Shown here in pieces: positions 34,472-45,649 of a stretch of DNA of 57,930 nt (its first letter is position 1; every line of letters starts with the position of its first letter). The stretch comes from Pelargonium nanum. Its lineage: Eukaryota > Streptophyta > Magnoliopsida > Geraniales > Geraniaceae. The notes beneath the pieces were generated by a model. The model worked only from the letters and a program-made list of their open reading frames with translations, made no database searches and was not told the origin of the DNA. The stretch lies in the NCBI GenBank assembly GCA_036897485.1, contig JAYMTF010000074.1, positions 1 through 57,930 of the forward strand. The letters run 5' to 3'. The position numbers and the translations under genes are program-made.

Positions 34472-36593
34472 GTGCATACAAATACTTGGATTTTAGTCAA
34501 GGATCGTATATGTGTAAGTGAAGTATTTTCGTAGTAGTGTTTTTGTCAAGCAACATATATAAACTAGTCCATGTAATTCAAATTACTATATACTCCGTAT
34601 CAATATCAAGTAATGTTTGGATTGCCACAACCTTGATTATAACTCTACTAGCTAAGTTTTAAACTCATGCAAATTTCATTTCTTTTCATCACTTGAATAC
34701 CTATAGTTGGTGCGTTAGTTTTGTGTGTTGCCCCGTTTTCCTGAAACAGCTACCACTTTTGCCACTTCATGGACCCCTTGTCTGGCAGCCAAACTTGGAC
34801 GGTAACTTTAACAGGTGTAGTTGGTTCAACATGTCTTCTGGACGTTTTGTTGAAGAACAATAAATAAATGTTTATTATTGTGAGCAGTGGCACAACACCA
34901 ACAACCCACCCACCAACAGGATGTTTGCCATTCTTGTCAGTGGGATCCAAGTAAGCTCATCGGCACTCAACGCCATCAAACTCAGGTACATTTTACAGCA
35001 TCTAAACTCCTATATATACTTCTGTTTGGGTATAATTAGTTCCATACTTCTGTGTCAGGTCTTGTAATACACTAAAACTAAACAATGGGTTTTCACTGTG
35101 AAGATGGCAAACAGGGAGCGGCTTGGCCATGCTGGAGAAGCAGGGCACATGCTAGATCTACAGCACCATGTCTGAGAATTTGGCTTGTGCTCTTGCTCTC
35201 CAGCTTGGATCCTCTCCTTTATCCGGAACTAGTGAATATTCAGCTCTCCCACAAGCTATGAAGGTACGTTCGGTTTTGGTAGTTTTGTGTCGAGGCCTGA
35301 ATGTAGTAATGTAGTGTATATAGTATATGTTCAGAATATGGCAAACCTGAGCAAATCAAATTGCTTGACCTTTGCATTTGTTTCTTCTGCTTATTGCTAA
35401 CTTTGTGTAAACTGCAGGATGCAATTAATAGTATTAAGTAGCTTGCCATGACATAGACTGGTGTTAACAAGATCGGAACCTCATAGTTACTTGGCTCATT
35501 ATCCATAAGTAGCATCTTAATTATCACAGATCAGTCATTCATTTGCTTGCAGCTTGCAAAGAATCTTTCTTGGTTCCGTTCTCATTTGTGTAGTGTTGAT
35601 AGTGCACCAAGCAAACTAAACATTTCGTATTGCTGGGACTTGGCAGGTAGTATCTTGAAAACTATTCCATAAAAAATGCTGCTAATTATTTTAAGATCAG
35701 TTATGAAAACTTAATTACTCGATTGTTATGGAGAAACATTAGTGAGACTTCATGAACAGTAAAATTGGTCGCATTCGAAGCTTTCAGGATAACATGCTTC
35801 TTTGGTAATATGAAAATATTTGATATGGTTCAACCATCTCCAAGTCCGGAGTCAAGAATTGAGCCATGGCCGATAACACTTTCAGAAACTCTTTGGCTCA
35901 TATAGTAGTTGGTGCAACAACACACCAACTAAAATTTAGATTGCATGTCAAATGACAAGTCATTTACGAAGTAAAAATTTATTTCATACCCACGTACACT
36001 CACTATTTTATTTTTCGTAAAAGTTAACGAGTTTCTTTTATTGAAATTTGTAAACATTAACGATGAGTTAGTTAGAATTGCAATTTTCTTATTCACGTGT
36101 TTTTATTATAGCAAGTTTTGGGAGCGATATTATTTTAGCACGCAGAAAACATAAATCAATAGAATATGAAACTCTACTCTCAATCAAGAATCAATCCCGA
36201 ATAAGAATTTCAAGATTCTTTGTGATGAGCTCTTCTCTCAATCGAGAGCTAAGCAAGGGGAATGACTACATTCTAGCTAGATGCTACAAAGGATGTCTTC
36301 CAAGCAGAATGCGTAGCTATCCCCTCGACTTGCAATTCTATTAAACAACACCGTAACAAAAAGTAAAAGATTTAATATGGTTACTCGATTGAACTTTTTA
36401 GCTTGAAATTTTAAATTTAGATTCAAAAAATGTGACAGTCCGATTGTATTAAACACCTGTATAATTTCGTCTTTGGAAAGCCCAAAAATAACCCTCCCTG
36501 CAACGCATTTCTCGACCTCAGTAGCGGATTTCTAGTTCCTACACATGACCTATAACCATCACTTCAGCCGCTTCCATTGATTTTGAGACGACG
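34472..36593. other. Intergenic region with a weak exon-like pair
   Basis: AlkB-like 3' UTR comes first. At 35168-35263 an ATG opens 32 codons (start MSENLACALALQLGSS) and ends at a consensus donor (AAG|GTACGT). A possible second exon starts at 35554 after TTGCTTGCAG and reads LAKNLSWFR before stopping at 35619. The encoded peptide is not recognised. It may be a small gene, a relic or chance. The rest (35650-36480) shows nothing. The last ~100 bases are the RNR1 leader. Confidence 0.3.
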
Positions 36594-39500
36594 ATGATGG
36601 TGGTTCGAGCTGCGAACGGTTGCGCAATATTCCGCCTCGGCGCGTCTCCTCTTCCATCCGCCCTCTGCAGCCGTTTCCGTACCGCTCACTTCACTCTGGG
36701 GCTTCGCTTCCCACCGTATTCGGCTCGGATATGTTCCGCTCATACCCTCGTCGACCGCGTCCTAGAAGAGTTCAAATCCACGCACAAACGCTTCAACAGG
36801 AAGCCAGATTGCGCTGCCTCCAAGTACGTTTTAAACTCTAGTTTTCCTTGTTGCCAATGCGTTTCTGGAACCATGGATTTTTTTTGTGCTGCGAACTTGT
36901 GAAGCATAAACTGAAAATAGCATACTCAATTCTCTGTGATTTGGTTTGTGAAGTGCGAGTGTTGCAAATTTAATGAACAGAGAAATTGTTAGGTTGTTGT
37001 AGCTTGTTTCGCTTCCATTGGTGTAAAATTCGTAGCTTTATTTTGAACTTTGAAATTGTTGGATAAACTCTTACCTGAATCCTAGTCGGAATAAGTACGT
37101 CGAGTGATGACTATTAGAATTAACTGTGTAAAAACTTCAATTATTATCTTATGCCGGTAACATCTTAAATAATTTCGAGCTACTTCCCAAATTTTATCAT
37201 CTTCTAGGAAGGTTCCCATAATTTTGTGTGTGAGTGTGTGTATATGCTGTTCAAATTTTAGATTGTGTTTGTGAACATGGATTTGATTTGAAATTTTTGA
37301 AATGTTGTATTTCAAATTCAAATATAATGTTTGTGAAATCATAGAATTTCAAATGAGTAAAAACTGTCATTTGGAGTCTCATGTTCTATACATGTTTTGA
37401 ATGCTATTGGATTTGACTCAAATCTATGTCCAAATTCTTGGAGTTCCAGACACTTCATTTGGCTCAAATCCAGCATTTCATTTGAAATGTTGGTTCCCAA
37501 ACACACCATTAGGGTATAGTTTCTAATAGAATTTGTAAGCAACTTTGCAGAGTGGGACTGACAAGCCATGGAGAACTTCTCAAAATAAAGCTAGAGAATC
37601 AAGTGTTGAAGGAGGGGTTGCTGCTGGAGTATGAGAAAGATTTTGAGAGGATATTGGCAGTTGTTCAGAGATCCGATGGGAAGAATAACTGGATGGTTTC
37701 TGATCAGGTTCAAGTAGAAACAACTAATGCGGCATGTTGCATAGGTTGCTAGGTGTTGGAACTCATTGTTTTCCTTTCACTGAACACTTAGGAATAAGAA
37801 AAGTTTTATACAAGTCTTAACTGTCTCCTGGTCTTCCTATGGCAGAATGGTGTCAGGTCCTGCATCAAACCACAACAAGTTACTTTTATCGTTCCGGGGG
37901 TTGGAAATTTTAACCGCACTGAGATTTCAGACTTTATTCAGAGAGCAGAGAACAACTTGGTTAGTTATTGCTTAACGGAGGATAATATTATTTTTCCATC
38001 TGGTGGCTGAACTGAAGGGAGTAATGTTTATTAGTTTGCTGCAGGACCCATCGCTGCTTGAGATGGCTTGGTTTGAACTTGTTCAAAAGAATAAACCAGT
38101 GTCGACTCAAGAATTAGCTGAGGTGATCTAATTTCCAACCGCTGAAATCCTATATTATTGCTCATTTCTCATTCGATGACCTTAGCTTATCTGACAGGCG
38201 ATGTTTGGTTGTGCGGAGCCACTGGAGAGCTACTGCACCCATCTTTTGCTTTCAAAAGATGAAATATACTTTGCTGTGAAAGCAACTAAACGTTTTCATT
38301 CTGTTTACATGCCTCGACCTTCAGCGCAGGTATGTTTTATTTATTTTTGTTTCATAATTTATTGATTTTTTCTCTAGAGTCGGTCTGATTTCTAGATTTT
38401 AGATTATGATTTATAATTTTTTTCCCTCAGTATGGAATGTGCATCTGGTAGATGATAAACGCGTAGATGTGCTAAGGGAAGTAGTGTAATGTTGATAGTG
38501 ATTTGTTTTAATAATACCAACCTCTCCTCTTTGTTTCATATCTTGGAAGTTCATGCTGATTTGGTTTTGGCGGAGTAATACAGGGATGGTGGAAATGGAG
38601 TGCTTAAGGAGCTCTTTGAAATAAAAAAAATCTTCAAAAACTGAATTGTGTAGCTAGAGACTTCAATGTCATAAGATGGGGTAGCAAGATGAGAATGTTC
38701 TGGTGCTTGTGTGATAACACTAGAAATGACAAAAGTTCATGAGGCTATTTGAGCTTAAGTTAAGGTTGCTTCAATTGAAGATAAGGGAAATCGTCTAGGG
38801 TGGTTTGGGCATGTGCATCACAGAGAAGAGGTTGATGATCCTATTTTGAAGGGTAAGAAAATTCAATTTCGAGGAACTAAAGGATTTGGGAAGACCTAAG
38901 TTAACACGGAAAGATATAATAAAAAAAAACATGATAATGCAAGACCTAATGAAGGATATAGCACTAGATAGAATGGAGTGGAGAAGGAGAATACGAGTGG
39001 AGGATCTTCAAGAGTCTTGCTAAAGTATTTGTATGGCCGTTCCCAATCTAATTTGGGAAAAGGCTTGGCTGTTGTTTTAAGCAGAGTAATGCATCATAAT
39101 TTAATGTTATATTATTTTTAGCTATTACATTTTAACCTGGAATCCCATTTGTTTGAAACAAGGTAGAGGAGCTTGTCCGCAAGAAGCTTGCGAATGAAGC
39201 TGCAGACAGGGAACTTCAGGAGTTTATTCAGTTACTGAAGTCTGCCAAAGCAATGCCTACAAATGCTAAACCTTCCAAGTCATTATGGTTGGCTGAAGAA
39301 AATAACAGATACTATATAGAGTCTATTGAAGCATTTGCAATTGATGAATACCAAACTCATGACCAAAAGAAGACAACTGAGATGGTAAGTGTCTTACTTT
39401 ACCAAATTTGCTGTAATTCGATGTGACGGACAATAAAGGTTGTTGTGGTTGATCAATATGAATTTGCCAATTGTTTTCAGAAAATTTAGTTTGATGAAAG

Positions 39501-42500
39501 AATCTTTGTGTGGTGTTTCCTCTGACATTAATGTTCACATCCTTATTTATTAGTTGTATGCTCTTTATCATCTCTTGGATTTTTCTTGTCAGGTTCTTAA
39601 GGAAATGGGAAGGGCAAAAACATCACGTTCAGCACTAAATCTTCTTATAGAAATTGGGTATTTTCCTGAACATGTAAATCTTGATCTGTTAAAGTTCAAA
39701 ATTCGTACTGATCACTCGGAGAAGGCTATATCCACTGCCGAAAATCTTCTGTCAGAGTCATCTGACCCAGATGAGGTAACCCAGATTCCTATGCTGAACA
39801 TGACTACTGAAGTCTTTGTATGATACTTAATCATTGATTTTTTTTAAGGATGATAGCTCAGTAGTCTAATTTTAAAAGATTGCACAAGAACTTTGGACTC
39901 TAATTTTTCGGCTCACCCTCCATTCCTTTTCAAAAGCAGTGAAATATTTTATATGGCTGTTGTTTATACTAGAAAAGGCTCTTTATTTTACAAGTTGTGA
40001 GATTCATGTCTGATGATCCTAATTCTAATTCAAGATATCACATAGATACTTTGTTATTCTAATTGTCAATTCTCCCTTCGAAAGAGAATTAAATATTTTG
40101 AACTGCTATTCACATGGGAAAGTTTCTTTATTTTATTAATGGGTAATTACATAAAACAATCCCGTGTTATTGTACACACACTAATACACTCATAAATTTT
40201 CTACATCAATCACCAACCTTAAACCTTTCACCCACGATAATCAGCTATCCTAAAGTCCTAAACTTTCCACCCCAACTTTCATTAGTCTATTATAACGTAA
40301 AACTACCCTCCTTCATCCTGTGACGAGCACATGACTCCTATTTTTTCTAAATACCCATTTACTCTTTATTTATTTAATTTTTCTTTATTCTTTCCTCTAC
40401 CATTCATTTTCTTCTCTTATAAAATAAAGGGTAACTGATTGTTGTGGGTGAAAAGTTTAAGGTTTGTGATTGACGTGAAAAATTAATGAGGATGTGTTTG
40501 TGGACAATACCACCCACGGGATAGTTTTATGTAATTATCCTTTTTATAATGTTCATATCTAGAGTTGTGTTGTTCTCATTCCCTTAAAAAGACCTCTGTG
40601 AAATTGTGTGTATTGTAAATATTCCAATGCAGATAATAGCGCTATACACTGAGTAAAAAACAAGGAAATAATACAGGTTAATATTTTGATGTTACATGAC
40701 AATATCTTCTTTTGATGTACAATCTTCAGATTTACAGAAAAGATCTTTCTCACTTAAAGGTCTATGCTATTGATGTCGATGAGGCTGATGAGGTAATAGC
40801 TGCTCTTTGTCAAATGATTTCTCATGTTAAAGATTTAAAAATCCCTCAGAGACTTTACAATTATACTTCATTTGATTTGGATACTAAATCTTAAATTGCT
40901 AATGAAGTTACAATACATAGCTAGATGATGCTCTGAGTGCAACGAGGTTGCCAGATGGCCGAATTAAAGTTTGGATACATGTAGCCGATCCAGCTAGATA
41001 TGTCCAACCTGGGAGCATAGTGGATAAGTGTGTTCTGAAATTCTATAGGTATTACTGATAGAACCTTCATGATATGTCATAGTTTTAATATAGTTAGTTC
41101 TGTAGGGAGGCAATGTCAAGAGGAACTTCTGTTTTCCTGCCCACTGCCACATATCCCATGTTTCCAGAGAAGCTAGCGATGAAGGGAATGAGTTTGAAAC
41201 AAGGAGTGATTTGCAACGCGGTTACAGTATCTGTTGTGCTGCGTCCAGATGGCAGGTACATTGTCAATGGTGTGTTTTTTTTAAAAGAGTTCTAGTTCAT
41301 TGGGATGAAAATGCTATGTTTTTATAAATGGAACATCAAGAATGTGGCTCTATATAGGCAACTATTTCTTACCTATAGTGTTGTAGCACTAGTTTACAAC
41401 AGGTTCATGGAGTTTCGATGACCTTCTGAAATCTAATGAACCCCTTTGTGCACAGGTCTTAAGATAAATCAATTATGGTTGAGATTTTAGAAGAATGAAT
41501 TTGCAATGTTAGCAATTTTATAAACTAAAAGCATTTTAGTTGGCTATCAAATTTCGTGCTAAGGCTGACAAACTTAGCTGTGTGTTTGAATTTCTCTCTA
41601 GACAATGGTGTGGTTTTATGGAACATCAAAGCACCTCTTTAGAGTTTAGAGTTGTTTCCATCACTAGGAAGATATGTGGACTTTTTGAACAAGTGATATT
41701 CATATGTCTATGCCATTGACTATCTCAAACTTTTGTCAAGTAAATTTCTTTGGAGTAACTTTTGCAGTTTATCACCATCATATTCATGGTCTAGGATATA
41801 CTTAACCTGCTTGGTGATGAATGTTTAGATTCATATTTTAAGATTGAGTGCTCTTTTATATTCTAGTAATGAAGATTAATGTCTTCCCTAAATATGTTCA
41901 ACAGCATTGAGGAATATTCAGTGGATAACTCAATCATTAGACCAACCTATATGTTGACATATGAGAGTGCATCAGAGCTGATTTATTTGAATCTTGAAGA
42001 AGAAGTTGAATTAAAAATTCTCTCACGGGCTGCAACTCTTCGGTTAAAATGGCGCCAACAACAGGTTAGTTTCAATTTTTATACGATGTAAAAATGTCTT
42101 CAAATTTAAAGTTTTTAGGCTATTGGTTGGTGTGTTTATCGGCACTCAGACTTACACGTTTCTTTGTTGCGTAGTCGTCATCCTCTACATTCTCTCTGGA
42201 CTCTTACCATCTCTAGCATCTTCACCTTCATGTTTCGTGTTTCCTAACCTCTTACATTTTTGTGTCCATAGCGTTCCTTTAATATTTGTTGTTTTAGATT
42301 TTTAATTAATGATGTGTATAGTGATCTATTGATTTCAATAGATATGTTTGGGGTGGGAGTGAACTTTTTCTCTTCTGTTGGCCTCTATGCATTTTGATTG
42401 TTTTGGATTTTTGAGACTTGTTTACTTATAATGAATATAGTAGTATCAATATTTGTCCATCATTTTTCAGGGTGCAATTGACACAGTGGGGATAAATGCT

Positions 42501-44314
42501 CGCATCAAAGTTACAAATCCAGAGGAACCAGAACCATCGATTCGTCTTTATGTTGAAGACCGGGCTGACCCCGCAATGCGACTAGTCTCTGAGATGATGA
42601 TACTTTGCGGGGAAGTCATTGCTGCTTATGGTTCCTATCATAAGATTCCTTTACCCTACAGAGGACAGCCCCAATCAGATATTGACATAAAAGAATTTGC
42701 ACATCTTCCAGAAGGACCTGTTAGGAGTTGTGCCCTTGTTAAAATAATGCGTGCTGCTGAATTTGATTTTGGGAAGCCTGTACGTCATGGGATTTTAGGG
42801 ATTCCTGGTTATGTTCAGTTTACATCTCCAATACGTAGATATATGGATCTTCTTGCTCATTATCAGGTAAGTTTCGCTCTTTCATTTGGTCAGGTCATTG
42901 CACAGGCCTGAACAAGATTATAAGCTAAATGTGCTTGGGCATTCTATATTAATTAAAGAAAAAAGACAAACAAATTCTGTTTTGTAAGCTCATAAAACTT
43001 ATAACCCTGTTATCAAGAGCAGCTGAACCAAATGATATGTGTACAAAATTCAACCGCTTTTCTACTGAAAATAAGATACAAAGCAAGAGAGCATGAATGT
43101 ACCAAACATCAACTAGTCGAGTTGGCCAAAAATAGTGAAGGGTGCAAAACTTTCATGTTATCTTGTCATTATCCTTTTCCAGGGGCCAGACCTATTTACC
43201 CTTGTATATATTCTTTAGCCTTTAAAATATCATTCTGTTTTTTTTTTTTCTCATTTTTAAACATTGTATATGGATTTGTAGGTGAAAGCATTTCTTAGAG
43301 GTGATCCTCCTCCTTTCACGGCTGGTCATCTGGAAGGGATTGCATCGCTTGTAAATACGAAATTTAGAGTAGTAAGTAAAATGTGCGACACTGCTCTCCG
43401 TTATTGGACAATAGAATACTTGAGAAGGCAACCGAAAGAAAAAAAGTTCCGTGCTTTGATCCTTAGAATCATCAAAGATCACATTGCAGCGGTATATTTG
43501 GTTGAGGTGAGCTCATATTATTACTTGCAATTGTTTATTCTTTCATAACAATATTTCATATTTCAGCTTGATGATATGACTACACTTTTGGGGAATCCAA
43601 CTGCACAGGGAGTGCTTACATATAAGAACTCTATATAATGCTACAGTAGTGCCAATTTAACTTTAAGTATTTCCATGAAATGAAGCATATATCTTTAAAA
43701 TTTAAGCTTAATCTGTCTTTTCCATGACATTAAGATGCTGATATTCTGGTTTGTGCTCGGCGACAGGATTTTCCTCCTTGGAACAAACTATGTTTTCTCC
43801 CATATGATAAATTATGGCTGTTGGTTCTAGTATCAGAGCTTGCATATATAATGCTTTTTCTTATTTATGTCATGTTGCATGGATGATTTCCACATTTTAT
43901 AAATTTGGGAATTCAATTTTCCAGTAACACAACTTATCAATATGGCAAAGATACACAATACATCCTAACACACTAAGGATGTCAAATTGTTTTGATAAAC
44001 TTCTCCCATATTGAAAAATTGGCACTATCCTATTCCTAGTACCAAAGAAGTACTAAAATCTTGCATTGCATTTTGTGAGCATTCTCTCTTTTACTATGTC
44101 TAACTTTTGCTGTCTAAAATAGAAAGTAAGTATCCCATTGTTGGCACATTACTATCTACTGTACTATTATTTATTAAAGCGGGCAAGCTTACAGGTTGGA
44201 CTTCAAGATACTGCATGGGTGTTTAGGGGATCAAGGGTTGGAGATGAAATAAAAGTTCGTGTGGTTGAAGCTCATCCACGTAATGATGTTATTGCTCTAA
44301 AAGCAACCATCTAG
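36594..44314 (+). CDS. RNR1: Organellar exoribonuclease RNase II/R (RNR1)
   Basis: Fourteen exons: 36594-36823, 37551-37707, 37846-37959, 38045-38122, 38198-38329, 39163-39384, 39593-39775, 40730-40792, 40921-41027, 41106-41255, 41905-42064, 42471-42866, 43282-43506 and 44195-44314. They give 778 residues. The first ~55 residues are basic and Ser/Arg-rich, a chloroplast or mitochondrial transit peptide. The RNB catalytic domain has the metal-binding motif AIDVDEADELDDALS (about 384-398) and HVADPARYV. It continues with RRGT-like SRGTSVFLPTATYPMFPEKL and the signature GIPGYVQFTSPIRRYMDL. A C-terminal S1-like segment follows. It degrades RNA 3'-to-5' and matures organellar rRNA 3' ends; Arabidopsis RNR1 (EMB2730, At5g02250) is needed for chloroplast 23S, 16S and 5S rRNA. 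Two Met codons open the frame; the first is chosen. Confidence 0.95.
38690..39075 (+). mobile_element. Decayed LINE 3' end in RNR1 intron 5
   Basis: Across several frames the stretch reads as the C-terminal end of a plant LINE reverse-transcriptase ORF: NRLGWFGHVHHREEVDDP, then GRPK..TW-like LGRPKLTRKDIIKKNMIMQD, then ALDRMEWRRRIRVEDLQESC. Multiple frameshifts and stops show it is dead. It lies in sense orientation within an 833-base intron. The upstream limit is uncertain. Confidence 0.7.
40141..40540. mobile_element. MITE with long terminal inverted repeats in RNR1 intron 7
   Basis: The left end GGGTAATTACATAAAACAAT (40141) and the right end, which on the minus strand reads GGATAATTACATAAAACTAT (from 40540), are inverted copies. 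The match continues for roughly 110 bases, through CAATCACCAACCTTAAACC on one arm and CAATCACAAACCTTAAACT on the other. The element is about 400 bases with an AT-rich, non-coding loop. RNA from it would fold into a long hairpin. The target duplication was not resolved. Confidence 0.75.
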
Positions 44315-45430
44315 GCTGGCAATAGAGGAAACTTGTCAAAAAAACTTTTGACACGGTATGTTACTATATTTATTAGATGAGCATGGTGAGTTTGTACTTG
44401 TTTCTATCTCCGGCGTCCCCCAAATTAGCCTTATTTAATCATCTATTGCCACTGTTTCGTTCTTGTGTGCAGTGATTACCGTATATGAATGCATCATGGT
44501 TTGGTATGACCTCAAATCCCTAAGGCTCAGGGAAGTCAGACTCCTGAACCAATCAAGCATGCATTTCCATCGGTATCATCATTTTGCGCATTCCTGCACT
44601 ATTTTACAAGGTTCTGCTCTTTTTATCTGCCTAGGCGTGTTTGGTGTTTGGTGCCTAGTAGTTGGTTACTTGGTTACGTGACACTACACCTTAAATTTCT
44701 TAACAAAATAATACAGATATAGTAATAGTTTTATGTATCTTTTTTGTTTCTTTCCACACTATCTATTTCTTGATGTAAATAGCATCAGAAGCAGTATAGT
44801 TGAAGAATTACAAGTCATATGCATCATGTACCATGAATACTGTAATCTTTAGGTTATCTTGTTTTATTATCAATTTTTTGTTTGGATTAGTATTTTAGAA
44901 TTTGATCTGTAAGAGTAAAGCAGGCTTGCTTAGTTGAAATTAAACTTGTGCAGATTATTTTGCATCTCAAATATAGAGGTGTACTGAAAAGTAACACATA
45001 TTGGTAGTACCTTATTTACTGCATGATAGGCCCTTTTAGGCATCATTAAAGATAAAAGGTAGTTTGGTCGGTTGTTATGGTAGTTGGATATCTAGCTAAC
45101 CAGCTTTTATACTAACTAGTAACAACTTCAAAATAAGTGTCATTTTTTTTTAGAAAAAATAAAGAGAAGTTAGAGTAGTATTTTTATTTTATTGTTTTGA
45201 TATTATCTCGGCCCCAAAATGAGTCATGTTTGTCTTGTATTTTTGTTCTAAAATGAGTGTTGTTTTTATTTTGAGAAAGTTAGTGATGAGTTTCAAAGGG
45301 ACCCCACATTGGCGTAAAATGGTTGAGGGTCGTCGGGTGATCAACCTTCGGAATGAGCACGAGATGGGTCTTATTCAGGTACGAGTGGAAACATCTCGTG
45401 ACATAACTATCTTCAACTATTTTGATGAGA
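44315..45430. other. RNR1 3' region and intergenic sequence
   Basis: A 3'-UTR intron is possible (donor CACG|GTATGT at 44355, acceptor TGTGTGCAG at about 44473). After about 45000 the sequence is AT-rich with no gene. A 72-codon open frame at 45226-45444 has no recognisable features. Confidence 0.4.
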
Positions 45431-45439
45431 GAGCTCTTG

Positions 45440-45649
45440 GTTAGATTTCAAAATCGATGAAAGAAGCCCACATGAGATTGTTCCAAAGTTATAGGTGTTT
45501 GACCAACGACCACTACTACTATTGTCGGCTCCAGCAATTTTGAGCTCTCCTGAGGCTCCTCCACCCTGTCTTGTAGCACGGGAAACCTTGAACCCATTCC
45601 CGTGATCGTTTGACTTGCCTTGGTTATAGTATTGGTACCCTTTCAGGGT
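45440..45649 (-). other. Unassigned open-frame remnant, Gly/Ser/Asn-rich
   Basis: Read on the minus strand after a stop (TAG near 45649), the frame stays open for about 70 codons: NTLKGYQYYNQGKSNDHGNG, then FKVSRATRQGGGASGELKIA, then GADNSSSGRWSNTYNFG. GC content is higher than in the flanks. There is no start codon and no known domain. It could be a fragment of a retroelement gag or of a lost gene. I do not assign a function. Confidence 0.3.

Noticed and set aside
43826..43845. Possible tRNA-Met primer-binding site (CTAGTATCAGAGC) in RNR1 intron 13
   Set aside because: The word resembles the copia primer-binding site, but no LTR end, inverted ends or duplicated flanks were found around it.
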